Positions 44,326 through 53,778 are shown, counted from the first letter of the stretch. The stretch: DNA of 64,000 nt from Curtobacterium sp. S6 (GCF_000710345.2 NZ_KL537415.1:164433-228432), one strand, 5' to 3'. Numbers and translations are program-made. Notes: a model not told the origin generated them from the sequence alone.

Positions 44326-45288
44326 CTAGGCGAAGTCGGAGGACGCGGCGTCGAGCTGGGCAACCTCGGAGTCGCTCAGCGTCAGGTCGGCGGCCGCCAG
44401 GACGGACTGAAGCTGCTCGGTGGTGCGTGCCGAGGCGATGGGCGCGGTGACGCCCTTGGCCAGAAGGTACGCGAGGGCGACCGAGGTGATCTCGACGTCG
44501 TGGCTCCGGGCGACCTGATCGAGGGCGTCGACGACGCTCAGGCCGTTCTCGATGCTGGTTTCTGAGAAGTAGTCATCGATCATCGACTGGCGGGCGGTCC
44601 CCTTCACGTCGTCCTGGGACCGGTACTTACCCGTGAGGAACCCCGAGGCCAGCGAGAAGTACGGGAAGACGGCGGCGTCATACTGGCGGGCGATCGGCGC
44701 GTAATCCTGTTCGAAGTCCCGGCGCTTGACCAGGTTGTAGTGCGGTTGGATCGCCACGGGGACGGTGAGCCCTTCGGCGGTCGCGAACTCGAACCAGCGC
44801 GACATGCGCTCGGGACTGTAGTTGGACAGGCCGATGCTCTTGGCCTTGCCGGACTTCACGATCTCGTCGTAGGTCCGGGCCTGATCCTCGATCGCGACCG
44901 ACTCGTCGTCGAAGTGCGCGTAGTAGAGGTCGACGTAGTCGGTCTGGAGGCGTTTCAGGGAGTCGTCGATGGCCGCGATGACGGTCTCGCGGGCCTGACC
45001 CTGATGTTCGGGGTGGCTGCCCGCCTTGGTCGCGATGACGACCTCATCCCGTCGACCGCGCGCGGCCAGCCATTCGCCGAGCACCGTCTCGGACTCGCCG
45101 CCCTGATGCCCTTCGGCCCACGCCGAGTAGACGTCGGCGGTATCGATGAAATTGCCTCCGGCCTCCGTGAAGGCGTCGAGGACGTCGAAGGACTCCTGAC
45201 GGTCCGAGGTCCACCCGAAGGTGTTGCCGCCCAGGTTGATCGGGAACACCGAGATGTCGGTGCGGGGGATGCGCTGAAGTTCTGCCAT
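44326..45288 (-). CDS. aldo/keto reductase
   Basis: A 320-aa NADPH-dependent TIM-barrel reductase. It shows GGNTFGWTSD, the catalytic Asp and Tyr in FIDTADVYSAWAEG, the lysine in VIATKAG, and the histidine position in DLYYAHFDDES. The start ATG at 45288 follows AAGGAGG at 7 nt. Sequence fits the AKR family near YghZ and L-glyceraldehyde reductases, but the substrate is not predictable. It probably forms a single-gene unit, with a GNAT gene 170 bp upstream. Confidence 0.93.
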   Translation of the reverse strand: MAELQRIPRTDISVFPINLGGNTFGWTSDRQESFDVLDAFTEAGGNFIDTADVYSAWAEGHQGGESETVLGEWLAARGRRDEVVIATKAGSHPEHQGQARETVIAAIDDSLKRLQTDYVDLYYAHFDDESVAIEDQARTYDEIVKSGKAKSIGLSNYSPERMSRWFEFATAEGLTVPVAIQPHYNLVKRRDFEQDYAPIARQYDAAVFPYFSLASGFLTGKYRSQDDVKGTARQSMIDDYFSETSIENGLSVVDALDQVARSHDVEITSVALAYLLAKGVTAPIASARTTEQLQSVLAAADLTLSDSEVAQLDAASSDFA

Positions 45289-45458
45289 GAGGTCCTCCTT
45301 GGTTGTGGGGCATGATCGCCCCGAGGTATTTCCCGTCACACGTAACGAGGTGGCCTGCGCTGATATTCCGTTCGGCACACGAAAACCGTGACATTCCCGG
45401 AGTGGAATATCTGCCGCGCTGCCTCGGTCTGTCAGGGTGGGGCGGGGGCAGGACGCCG

Positions 45459-45953
45459 TCAGGCCGCGCCGAAATCTCGCAACGCTCGACCGTCGAGCCG
45501 GTAGGTCTGCCAGCCGTCCATCGGCTCGGCGCCCAAGGACTCGTAAAACTGGATCGAGGGTTCGTTCCAGGTGAGGACCGACCACTCGACGCGCCGATAG
45601 CCGCGGTCGAGAGCGGTTGCGGCGAGAGTTCGCAAGAGCTGCTTGCCGAGACCCGAGCCGCGGCGCTCGGGGCGCACGAAAAGGTCTTCCAGGTAGATGC
45701 CGTGTTCGCCCTCCCAGGTGGAGAAATTCAGGAACCAGATGGCGACGCCGTCGATGCGTCGCCCCGTCCCGCCTTCGGCCTCCGCGACGAAAGCAAAGAC
45801 CGCCGGGTTCTCCCCGAAGAGCTGTTCCCGGAGGCGATCCTCGGTGACTTTGACCGAATCCGCCTCGTTCTCGTACCCGGCGAGGGCTTGAATCAGTTCG
45901 AGGATTTCGGGGGCGTCGTCGGCCACGGCGGGGCGAATCGGAGAAGTAACCAT
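45459..45953 (-). CDS. GNAT family N-acetyltransferase
   Basis: A 164-aa acetyltransferase from the ATG at 45953 (MVTSPIRPAVADDAPEILELI). The acetyl-CoA-binding motif A is YLEDLFVRPERRGSGLGKQLL, and later motif B is RRVEWSVLTWNEPSIQFYESLGAE. The pattern ENEADSVKVTEDRLREQLFG with WEGEHGIYLEDLFV resembles the spermidine/diamine acetyltransferase (SSAT-like) branch, so an amine substrate is plausible. A longer reading from an ATG at 46013 adds 20 residues without conservation. The ribosome binding site is weak. Confidence 0.85.
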   Translation of the reverse strand: MVTSPIRPAVADDAPEILELIQALAGYENEADSVKVTEDRLREQLFGENPAVFAFVAEAEGGTGRRIDGVAIWFLNFSTWEGEHGIYLEDLFVRPERRGSGLGKQLLRTLAATALDRGYRRVEWSVLTWNEPSIQFYESLGAEPMDGWQTYRLDGRALRDFGAA

Positions 45954-46055
45954 GGACACACCGTAAGACCTTGCCGCCAAAGGGTTCCAGGCCGCCGATG
46001 TCACATATTGCATGGAGTAACCTCAATAGTAGGCTGAAACACGTACCTACGAGAC

Positions 46056-46080
46056 GCACCTCATATTAGGGGTGCGTTTT
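46056..46080 (+). terminator. hairpin with T tract in front of the M20 gene
   Basis: GACGCACC-T-CATATTA-GGGGTGCGTTTT on the plus strand, an 8-bp stem with a T4 run. No plus-strand gene precedes it, so it may be an attenuator in the leader of the M20 gene. Confidence 0.55.
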
Positions 46081-46124
46081 CCGTGGGTCCAGTACGTCGT
46101 CGAGCGAAGAATCGTAGTTACATC

Positions 46125-47345
46125 ATGTCGAGCCTGACCGAATTGGTTACGTCCACCATTTCCGAGAATGCGGAGGAGATGGTGGCGCTGCGCCGCGAGC
46201 TCCACCAGATCCCGGAGCCCGGCCTGCATCTGCCCCAGACCGCGGCACGCGTCCGACGCGAATTCGCGGAATTGGACATGGAGATCACCGACGCGAACGA
46301 GGTCTCGGGTTTCGTCGCGGTGCTCCGCGGCGGCAAGGCGGCCAAGACTCCGCTCGCGGAGCGACCCATCGTTCTGTTGCGGGCCGATATGGATGCGTTG
46401 CCCGTGGCCGAGGAATCCGGGCTACGCTGGGCCTCCCAGAACGGGGCCATGCACGGGTGCGGGCACGACATGCACATGGCCGGGATCGTGGGCGCGGCCC
46501 GGGCGCTCCACGCGGTCCGCGAGCAGCTGACCGGCGATGTCGTGTTCTTCCTCCAGCCTGGCGAGGAAGGGTGGGATGGGGCGCAGCACCTGATCGATGA
46601 GGGGCTCCTCGAAGCCGCGGGACGCTTGCCGGATCACGCGTACGGCCTGCACGTCTGGTCGGCCCAGTTCCCCACGGGAACCATCACGGCCCGGCCCGGC
46701 CCCCTGATGGCTTCCTCCGACACCATGGTCGTGCGCGTCCACGGCCGCGGGGGCCACGGTTCCGCGCCGCACAAGGCGCTGGACCCGGTGCCCGTCGCCG
46801 CGGAGATGGTGACGCAGTCGCACGTGTTGGTGACCAGGGAATTCGACATCTTTGATCCGGTCGTCGTGACCTGCGGGAGCGTCGTGGCCGGGTCGGCCGC
46901 CAACGTGATTCCGGACCACGCGACCGCCAAATTCACGCTGCGCGCGTTCACCCCCGAGACGCGTCTCCGGCTCATGGACAGCCTGTCGAGGCTCTTCGAG
47001 GGCATCGCCGCCGCGCACGGCACGACCTGCGAGGTCGAGGAGCGGAAGCTCTACCCGGTGACGGTGAACCAGGCCGAGGAGACCGAGTACCTCGCAGATA
47101 TCACCGAGAAGGCGTTCCCCGGCCGCTGGACGGAGCTGGAGCAACCGGTCGGCGCGTCCGAGGATTTCTCCAAGATCCTCGAGCGGATTCCCGGGGCCTA
47201 CGCGTTCGTCGCCGCCGTCGACCCTGAGAAAGACTTCGAGACGGCGGCCTTCAACCACTCTCCGTTCGCGACCTATGACGACTCGGTGCTGACCGACTGC
47301 TCAAGGCTCTTGGTGGACCTCGCCCTGGGACGCCTCACCTCCTGA
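46125..47345 (+). CDS. M20 family amidohydrolase
   Basis: A 406-aa metal-dependent amidohydrolase, likely an N-acyl-amino acid or hippurate-type hydrolase. Metal ligands are visible in RADMDALPV, MHGCGHDMHMAG and EEGWDGAQHLIDEG, and the dimerisation/substrate motif is GRGGHGSAPHKALDPV. The start is set at the ATG at 46125 (MSSLTELVTS). A 71-bp gap leads to an MHS-type permease, so the pair probably imports and cleaves an acylated compound. The preceding hairpin may control it. Confidence 0.9.
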   Translation: MSSLTELVTSTISENAEEMVALRRELHQIPEPGLHLPQTAARVRREFAELDMEITDANEVSGFVAVLRGGKAAKTPLAERPIVLLRADMDALPVAEESGLRWASQNGAMHGCGHDMHMAGIVGAARALHAVREQLTGDVVFFLQPGEEGWDGAQHLIDEGLLEAAGRLPDHAYGLHVWSAQFPTGTITARPGPLMASSDTMVVRVHGRGGHGSAPHKALDPVPVAAEMVTQSHVLVTREFDIFDPVVVTCGSVVAGSAANVIPDHATAKFTLRAFTPETRLRLMDSLSRLFEGIAAAHGTTCEVEERKLYPVTVNQAEETEYLADITEKAFPGRWTELEQPVGASEDFSKILERIPGAYAFVAAVDPEKDFETAAFNHSPFATYDDSVLTDCSRLLVDLALGRLTS

Positions 47346-47416
47346 CCCCCGGACCCGTCCGCACCGGCGCGGGGCCCGCATCAACGCACCAGAGAACCTC
47401 ACGAAAGGATCCCACC

Positions 47417-48718
47417 GTGAGCACATCCACGACTTCCCCGACGCGTGTCCGCGGGGGCCAATCGAACGTCAAGACCCTCCTCGGGACCGGTATCGGCAAC
47501 GCGCTGGAATGGTTCGATTGGAATATCTACGCGAGCTTTGCCGTGTATTTTTCGACGCAGGTTTTCAATAAGGCGGATCCGCAATCGGCTTTCCTGGAAA
47601 CGATGGCGATCTTCGCCGTGGGCTTCGTCGCCCGTCCCTTCGGCGGCGTTCTCTTCGGATTCCTCGGCGACCGGTGGGGGCGGAAGCGCTCGCTCACGTT
47701 GGCCGTGGTCAGCGCGTCGGTCGGCTCATTGATCGTGGCGCTCTGCCCCACCTACGACCAGGTGGGCTGGCTCGCCTCGGCCCTGTTGCTGCTCGGCCGC
47801 TTGGTCCAGGGGCTCTCCCACGGCGGCGAGCTCCCGGCGGCCCAAACGTATTTGGCGGAACACGCGCCGCCCAAGAAACGTGGCCTTTTCGCGAGTTCCA
47901 TCTACATCACCGGCACCCTGGGGCTGCTCTGCGGGCTGATCCTGGGCCTGGTCCTTCAGTCCACGCTGAGCGACGAGCAGATGGCCGCGTGGGGTTGGCG
48001 CATCCCGTTCGTCGTCGGGGCCGTGTTGGGCATCGTCGCGATCTGGCTGCGCTCCACGCTGGAGGAGTCCGAGGTGTTCACCGAGCACATGGACGCGGTC
48101 AAGAAGAACGACGTGCGGAAGCAGAACATTTTCGTCGCGATCCTCAAAAACTGGCGCACGGGACTGCAGGTGATCGGCATGACGGCGGGGCTGACCGTCT
48201 CTTATTACGTCTGGTCGGTCACGATGGCCTCGCTGGCCACGACCACGTTCCACTACTCGTCACAGCACGCGTTCACCGCCTCGCTGATCGGCAACGTGGT
48301 GTTCATCCTGGCTCTGCCGGTGTGGGGCATCGTTTCGGACAAGATCGGTCGGAAACCGTGCATCTTCATCTCGGTCATCGGTTCGTTTGTGTGCAGCCTG
48401 CCGCTGATGAAACTCGTCTCCGGCGGAGAGTTCTGGCAGCTGGCCCTGGCGATCTGCGTCCAACTGATCTTCCAGGCGGCCTTCCTCGGCCACGGGCCGG
48501 CGACGTACGCCGAGATGTTCTCCACGGACCAGCGGACGGCCGGATTCGGCGTGCCGTATTCCATCGCGATTGCGGCCTTTGGCGGCACCGCGGGATACGT
48601 GCTGACGCTGATCGGCAACCCCTACATCTTCGCGCTGTACTCGATGGCCCTGCTGGTGATCTCGGGGTTGACGGTCCTGACGTTGCCGGAAACCAAGGGT
48701 AAAGACCTCCGCGCGTAG
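47417..48718 (+). CDS. MHS-type MFS transporter
   Basis: A 433-aa permease of the metabolite:H+ symporter family. The family start GNALEWFDWNIYASFAVYFSTQVF and the loop motif GFLGDRWGRKRSLTLAVVSASVGSLIVALCP are clear, with LGRLVQGLSHGGELPAAQTYLAEHAPPKKRGLFASSI. Relatives carry alpha-ketoglutarate, proline/betaine, citrate or shikimate. GAAAGGATCCCACC precedes the GTG start. It is the second gene after the M20 amidohydrolase, and the substrate may be that enzyme's substrate or product. Confidence 0.9.
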   Translation: MSTSTTSPTRVRGGQSNVKTLLGTGIGNALEWFDWNIYASFAVYFSTQVFNKADPQSAFLETMAIFAVGFVARPFGGVLFGFLGDRWGRKRSLTLAVVSASVGSLIVALCPTYDQVGWLASALLLLGRLVQGLSHGGELPAAQTYLAEHAPPKKRGLFASSIYITGTLGLLCGLILGLVLQSTLSDEQMAAWGWRIPFVVGAVLGIVAIWLRSTLEESEVFTEHMDAVKKNDVRKQNIFVAILKNWRTGLQVIGMTAGLTVSYYVWSVTMASLATTTFHYSSQHAFTASLIGNVVFILALPVWGIVSDKIGRKPCIFISVIGSFVCSLPLMKLVSGGEFWQLALAICVQLIFQAAFLGHGPATYAEMFSTDQRTAGFGVPYSIAIAAFGGTAGYVLTLIGNPYIFALYSMALLVISGLTVLTLPETKGKDLRA

Positions 48719-48726
48719 GGCCCGGT

Positions 48727-49785
48727 TCACTCGAAGCGGTCGCCCGCTGTGACCCACGCGGGAAACGGGTCGGGCATGTGTCGCCAGGACGCCGGGTCGG
48801 AGAGGAGCTCGGCGTCGTCGAGCACCGCTTCGTCGAGGATGCGGGTGAGCTCCACCGGGCGAAGATCGATCCCGGTCAGGATGATGTCCTGTCCGAAACT
48901 CAGCGGTTCGCCGGGTGTGGTGTCGTCGCGGGCCAGCGGATCGATGACCATCACGGCCCCGGTGTGCGACCACGCGGCCGTGATTCCGGGGCGGCTCGCC
49001 AGGCGGCAGAAGCCGCAGGATCTGATGACTTTTCCTCCCGCGCCGGGCTCGAGGTATTCGTCGAGAGCGCGCTGAAGCCTCACCGGGTTAAAGGGCCGCG
49101 GGTTGGTGTAGCGCATCGATGCGACCCGCGGGTGCTTCGGCCGCGCCGTGTGCAGGCCGTTCAGGTGGGCAATCCAACCGGGACGTACCTGGTGGGAGCC
49201 GTAGGTTTCCGCGGCGTCGTCGGCTCCTTGCCGGAAGGATTCGTACGCGTCTTGTTCGAGGACAATCTTGGCCCACGGGGCGAGCTCCCCGATGAGCGCT
49301 CGGATGAGGTCACGCTCCTCGCTCGGCACGTGTTGCGCGTTCGTCAGCAGGGCGGTGGAGCAGTATTCGATCTGTTGCGCCGTCAACAAGGCGCGGGCCG
49401 ACGCCGTCGTGAAGGCCGTGCCGTGATGGAACTCGAGGTGTTCGACGCGGTCGGTGCGTTCCAACTCGCTGAAGAAATGCGTCGCGTCGATCACGCAGAC
49501 GACCTCGACGAGCCGCGTGGGTTCCTCCGGATCGACCAGGGAACCGATAATTGCCGGCATCGGCGCTTGCACCGGGTACTCGACGACCACCCGGGAGGCC
49601 GCCGTCCAAGGGATCAGCGCCGTGGCCTCCCGGACCGGGTCCGCGGCCGCGGCCAGCCGTTCCGCGTGGATGAATTCGCTTCCGGACCGTTGGGCGATGC
49701 CGTGCGCGACGGCGCTGCGCTCGGGCACGCACGAACCCACGACGGCGGTGACGCTGGTCAATTCCACTCCGTGACTCCTCTGCAT
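48727..49785 (-). CDS. CobW C-terminal domain protein lacking the P-loop, zinc-starvation gene
   Basis: A 352-aa protein of COG0523 type. The C-terminal CobW_C domain is clear (MRYTNPRPFNPVRLQRALDEYLE, GKVIRSCGFCRLASRPGITAAWSHTGAVMVID). The N-terminal part keeps the position of a GTPase domain (VTAVVGSCVPERSAVAHGIA) but has no GxxxxGKT and no CxCC metal motif, so it should not bind GTP in the usual way. COG0523 proteins deliver zinc to client enzymes; a P-loop-less version may be a metal-binding or regulatory partner. It diverges from a cysteine-free L36 gene across a Zur-like box 33 bp before its start, the context of zinc-limitation genes. Confidence 0.85.
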   Translation of the reverse strand: MQRSHGVELTSVTAVVGSCVPERSAVAHGIAQRSGSEFIHAERLAAAADPVREATALIPWTAASRVVVEYPVQAPMPAIIGSLVDPEEPTRLVEVVCVIDATHFFSELERTDRVEHLEFHHGTAFTTASARALLTAQQIEYCSTALLTNAQHVPSEERDLIRALIGELAPWAKIVLEQDAYESFRQGADDAAETYGSHQVRPGWIAHLNGLHTARPKHPRVASMRYTNPRPFNPVRLQRALDEYLEPGAGGKVIRSCGFCRLASRPGITAAWSHTGAVMVIDPLARDDTTPGEPLSFGQDIILTGIDLRPVELTRILDEAVLDDAELLSDPASWRHMPDPFPAWVTAGDRFE

Positions 49786-49817
49786 TCGGATTTCATGCGT
49801 ACACTATAGCGTGTAAT

Positions 49818-49832
49818 TGCGAATCATTCTCA
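49818..49832. promoter_or_regulatory. Zur-box-like palindrome
   Basis: TGCGAATCATTCTCA resembles the actinobacterial Zur site (TGAAAATCATTTTCA). It lies between the divergent COG0523-like and L36 genes, 14 bp from the L36 start, so Zur-Zn could repress both. Confidence 0.6.
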
Positions 49833-49845
49833 TAAAAGGAGCACG

Positions 49846-49968
49846 ATGAAGGTCAGAGCATCGATCCGGTCCCTCAAGAACCAGCCGGGCGCGCAGGTGG
49901 TCAAGCGCAAAGGGCGCATCTACGTGATCAACAAGGAGAATCCCCGCATGAAGGGCCGTCAGAAGTAG
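49846..49968 (+). CDS. rpmJ: 50S ribosomal protein L36, cysteine-free (zinc-independent) form
   Basis: A 40-aa ribosomal protein, [20 protein letters not shown] then [20 protein letters not shown]. It lacks the CxxC...C/H zinc ribbon of standard L36 and matches the alternative type-B form (YkgO-like) that replaces it under zinc starvation and so frees zinc. AAAAGGAGCACG precedes the ATG. A Zur-like box sits just upstream, shared with the divergent COG0523-like gene. A zinc-binding copy is presumably elsewhere in the genome. Confidence 0.93.
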   Translation: MKVRASIRSLKNQPGAQVVKRKGRIYVINKENPRMKGRQK

Positions 49969-50065
49969 GTTTCCGGGAGGTTCGGGGGTGACGAGGCCGG
50001 GCGCGGGGCGCAGAATGAGGGAGGTGCCCGGGGAATCCGGGGGCGCGACGTACGAAAGGGTCGAC

Positions 50066-50821
50066 ATGTCCACCACTCTCATCACGGGTGCCTCCTCCGG
50101 AATCGGCACCGAACTTGCCCATCGATGCGCCCGGCGGGGGGACGACCTGATCCTGGTGGCCCGTCGCAGGGACCGCCTCGAAGCGCTCGCCGCCGAGTTG
50201 ACGTCCCGGGATGGAATCGACGTCGAGGTCGTGGACATGGATCTTTCCACGACCTCGGCCGCCGCCGAACTCTGGGACCGCTTGTCCTCGAGGCGGGTGG
50301 ACACGCTCATCAACAACGCGGGATTTGGCAACGGTGGCACGGTGGTCGACGCCGACCCGGAACTCCTCGAGAAAGAGGTCCGGTTGAACTGCCTCACCCT
50401 GGTGGGGCTGACGCGTCGCTTCCTCGCGCCCATGGTCGAGAGGCGAAGCGGCACGATTATCAACATCGCCTCCACCGCCGCGTGGCAACCGGTGCCGAAT
50501 ATGGCCCTCTACGCCGCGACCAAGGCGATGGTCCTCTCCTTCACAGAGGCGTTGTGGGCCGAGGCCAAGCCGCATGGCGTTCGGGTGGTCGCGGCCTGCC
50601 CCGGACCGACCGACACGGAATTCTTCGACCACGCCGGAACCGCCGCGCGAGTCGGTCGGATGCGCACCACCGAACAATTTGCCGAAACTCTGTTCTCCCA
50701 TCTGGATGGGAGATCCCCGAGCTTCATCGACGGATTGGCCAACAGGGTGGTCGCGAAGGGCGCGGCCTTGATGCCGAAGAAACTCGTGCTGAAGATCGCC
50801 GGGGCGGCGATGCGGGACTGA
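50066..50821 (+). CDS. short-chain dehydrogenase/reductase
   Basis: A 251-aa SDR from the ATG at 50066 (MSTTLITGASSGIGTELA), after GAAAGGG. Cofactor motif TGASSGIG, the structural NNAG in LINNAGFGNGG, the catalytic Ser in IINIASTAAW and the YxxxK pair in LYAATKAM are present, followed by CPGPTDTEFF. NAD(P)-dependent oxidoreduction is expected, but no substrate can be named. The gene stands alone between L36 and an amino-acid permease. Confidence 0.92.
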   Translation: MSTTLITGASSGIGTELAHRCARRGDDLILVARRRDRLEALAAELTSRDGIDVEVVDMDLSTTSAAAELWDRLSSRRVDTLINNAGFGNGGTVVDADPELLEKEVRLNCLTLVGLTRRFLAPMVERRSGTIINIASTAAWQPVPNMALYAATKAMVLSFTEALWAEAKPHGVRVVAACPGPTDTEFFDHAGTAARVGRMRTTEQFAETLFSHLDGRSPSFIDGLANRVVAKGAALMPKKLVLKIAGAAMRD

Positions 50822-50965
50822 GCCTGACTCGTGGCCGGCCACGGCCTGACGTGGCGAGGGTATGGCGGACACCGTGGCTGTATATTGAGTGAATGACGTC
50901 ACATGACGTACCGTGGTTGCCCAGGTCACCTATAACTTCCCCCCACCCCCCCTGAGAGGCGGACC

Positions 50966-52423
50966 ATGAGCGATCAGTCAGCACCGGAAAACACCGAGAA
51001 CCTGTCCCGAGGGCTCAAGAATCGACACCTTCAGCTGATCGCCATCGGCGGAGCTATCGGCACGGGCCTGTTTTACGGCTCCGGGAAGCTCACCAACGTG
51101 GTGGGCCCCGGCCTGCTGGTGGTCTACGCGGTCATCGGCTTCATCCTGTTTTTCGTGATGAGGGCGCTGGGCGAGCTGTTGCTGTCGAACCTGAACTACA
51201 AGACCTTCGGCGATATCGCCAAGGACAACATCGGTCCCTGGGCCGGGTTCATGGTCTCGTGGAACTACTGGTTCTCCTGGGTGGTTGGGTGCGTGGCCGA
51301 CCTCGTCGCGGTCACCGCCTATATCCAGTACTTCTGGCCCAATGTTCCGGTGTGGCTACCCGCGCTCATTACGGCGCTCGGCCTGATTGCCCTCAACCTT
51401 CAGCCCGTGAAGGCCTTCGGGGAGACGGAATTCTGGTTCGCGATCATCAAGATCGTGGCCATCCTTGCCCTGATCTTCGTGGGTATCGTGCTGATTCTTC
51501 GCGGCTACGAGAACGGCGACGGGACTCGGGCGGCCGTATCGAACCTCTGGGAGCACGGCGGCTTCTTCCCGACCGGGTTCACCGGGTTCATGCTCGGCTT
51601 CCAGCTGGCGATCTTCTCGTTCATCGGCATGGAGCTCGTGGGTACGACGGCCGCCGAGACCGAGAACCCGCACCGTAACCTTCCGCGCGCGATCAACTCG
51701 ATCCTGCTGCGCATCGTGATCTTCTACATCGGCTCGCTGGCGGTGATCATGATGGTGACGCCGTGGAACCACATCGACCCGGAGCAGAGCCCGTTCACCA
51801 CCATGTTCGGCAATGCCGGGTTCGCGGGGGCGGCCTTGGTCGTCAACCTGGTGGTGCTGACCTCCGCGGCGTCGAGCGCAAACTCCGGCGTATATTCCGC
51901 AACGCGCATGTCTTTCGGTCTCGCCAAGGATGGACACGCCCCCAAGGTCCTGAACATGACGACCCGGCGGGGAGTGCCCCGGAACGCCGTTTTCTTTACC
52001 TCGGTGTTCCTCTTCGCCTCGATTCCGCTGCTGCTGGGCGGGGACGCCTTGACCCAGGCCTTCACGGTGGTCAGCTCGATCTGTTCCGCGGACATCCTGT
52101 TCACCTGGGGCTCGATCGTGGTCAGCTACATCATCTACCGGCGTCGGCACCCCGAGCGGCACCGGGCCTCCGGATTCAAGATGCCGCTGTCAACGATCGC
52201 GCCGTGGGTCGTTCTGGTGTTCTTCGTCTTCATCGCGTTCACCTTGACCCTGAGCGAAGACACGCGGATCGCGGCCTACCTGAGCCCGGTGTGGTTCATC
52301 TTCTTGGCCGTGGCCTGGCAGTTCGTCAAGCGCCGGTTGATCAGCCAGAAGCGCCCGCTCACGGCCGAGATCCCCGTGGTCACGCCGCAGGAGATCCGGA
52401 ATCAGTTCAGGGACGACGCCTAG
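50966..52423 (+). CDS. APC-superfamily amino acid permease
   Basis: A 485-aa permease of the amino-acid transporter family with 12 helices. The start LSRGLKNRHLQLIAIGGAIGTGLFYGSG is the family's hallmark, followed by FGDIAKDNIGPWAGFMVSWNYWFSWV and the helix-6 SFIGMELVGTTAAETENPHRNLPRAI. Relatives carry proline, GABA, asparagine or D-serine/alanine with protons. The ATG follows AGAGGCGG. The upstream 140 bp include a TGACGTCA palindrome (about 50896), role unknown. It is a single-gene unit. Confidence 0.92.
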   Translation: MSDQSAPENTENLSRGLKNRHLQLIAIGGAIGTGLFYGSGKLTNVVGPGLLVVYAVIGFILFFVMRALGELLLSNLNYKTFGDIAKDNIGPWAGFMVSWNYWFSWVVGCVADLVAVTAYIQYFWPNVPVWLPALITALGLIALNLQPVKAFGETEFWFAIIKIVAILALIFVGIVLILRGYENGDGTRAAVSNLWEHGGFFPTGFTGFMLGFQLAIFSFIGMELVGTTAAETENPHRNLPRAINSILLRIVIFYIGSLAVIMMVTPWNHIDPEQSPFTTMFGNAGFAGAALVVNLVVLTSAASSANSGVYSATRMSFGLAKDGHAPKVLNMTTRRGVPRNAVFFTSVFLFASIPLLLGGDALTQAFTVVSSICSADILFTWGSIVVSYIIYRRRHPERHRASGFKMPLSTIAPWVVLVFFVFIAFTLTLSEDTRIAAYLSPVWFIFLAVAWQFVKRRLISQKRPLTAEIPVVTPQEIRNQFRDDA

Positions 52424-52473
52424 GGCCGGCATCCCGGGGCGGGCCGAGGGTCCGGCCCGGGAAGCAGCGTCGC

Positions 52474-53778
52474 CTATGCCTGCACGACCCGGCGAAGGGT
52501 CGGGGTGGTGGCCACGGTGGCGACCCAGACGATGCCGATCCCGGCCAACAAGACCGCCAGAATGACCAGCAGGGTCAGGGGGCTCATGAGCATCGCGCCC
52601 CCGACGATGGGCGCCGCGGTCACGCAGGCGATCGCCACGGTGATGATCATGACCGTCAGCAGGGACCTCATGACCGAAAGCTGCCGGATCTGCGCCTGGT
52701 CCGCGATGGACATGCCAACCCGTGACAGGGCGACGTAGAGCTCCCGACGGTCGAGCACCTGGGCCGTTTGGTTGATGCTCACGGAAGCGGCCACCATGAC
52801 GAAGGAAATGACGAGGGCCAGGATGACGCCCGTTTGGATGTCGTTGTTGAGCATCACCTCTTCCGGCCTGGCATTGGGACCCGAGCCCGCCGAGATCATC
52901 GCCATTCCGGACCCGGCGACCACGGCCAAGTAGATGCTGAACCCGACGCCGCCGACCTGACGCCACATTTCCTGGGGCGACTCGAGGACATTGCGCGCGG
53001 CGATCAGCGTGACGGCGGTGCGGGCCTTTTTCGCCTGTCGCGTGGCGACCCACTTCAGCACCAGGGGCCCCAGGAAGTTGATCCCGAGCAGGGGAACGAC
53101 CATCGCCAGAACGAGGAAGATCAGGATGAAGGCCCCGGCGAGGCCGCCGACCGCCGCGATCATGACCTGCGCCAGCAGGAATACCACCACGGCCACGATC
53201 AACCGGGTGCGGCGAACTCTTCTCGGCGTCGTGCGGGACCGCACGCTCAAGGGCGTGATGTGCACCCGGCTGAGGCCCAGGAGGGAACTGCCGACCGCGA
53301 GCGCGAGCAGCGCGAGGATCCCGACAATCAGCAGGCCGGGACCCATCCACAACCCGGAGGCTCCGATCGGATCGCCGTTGAAATGGACCAGCCCCACCAG
53401 CGGAGACAAGAGAAGGTACAAGATGACACCCAGGGCGATCCCGGCGCTCGCCAGCACGGAGGCCTCTGCGACGGACACGGCCCGCAGCTGAGACTTGGAG
53501 GCGCCCAGAAGGCGCAGGGTGGACAGGCGTCGGTCCCTTTGACGTGCCATGAGCCTGCCGGCCGACGACATGAGGGCCGCCATGGGAATGACCAGGAGCA
53601 ACAGGGCGAGGACGGCGCAGGTGCCGTACATCAGGCCGTTCTCGCCCGGGATCGACATGAGGTATCGGGCTCCGCCGAGGACGATGAACCAGATGGCGCT
53701 GGTCATCATGAACGCGGTGACCGGCAGGATCCAGGTTCCGCGGTCCTCGAAGGTCTTGCGGAGGAAGAGGGGAATCAT
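52474..53778 (-). CDS. FtsX-type ABC transporter permease
   Basis: A 434-aa membrane protein from the ATG at 53778 (MIPLFLRKTFEDRGTW), overlapping the ATPase stop by 4 nt (ATGA). It has two FtsX-like halves: an N-terminal group with MARQRDRRLSTLRLLGASKSQLRAVSVAEASVLASAG, the FtsX signature where subunit contacts lie, and a C-terminal group with RRELYVALSRVGMSIADQAQIRQLSVMRSLL. About eight to ten helices are visible. With its ATPase it forms a MacB/LolCD- or bacitracin-type module. Confidence 0.88.
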   Translation of the reverse strand: MIPLFLRKTFEDRGTWILPVTAFMMTSAIWFIVLGGARYLMSIPGENGLMYGTCAVLALLLLVIPMAALMSSAGRLMARQRDRRLSTLRLLGASKSQLRAVSVAEASVLASAGIALGVILYLLLSPLVGLVHFNGDPIGASGLWMGPGLLIVGILALLALAVGSSLLGLSRVHITPLSVRSRTTPRRVRRTRLIVAVVVFLLAQVMIAAVGGLAGAFILIFLVLAMVVPLLGINFLGPLVLKWVATRQAKKARTAVTLIAARNVLESPQEMWRQVGGVGFSIYLAVVAGSGMAMISAGSGPNARPEEVMLNNDIQTGVILALVISFVMVAASVSINQTAQVLDRRELYVALSRVGMSIADQAQIRQLSVMRSLLTVMIITVAIACVTAAPIVGGAMLMSPLTLLVILAVLLAGIGIVWVATVATTPTLRRVVQA

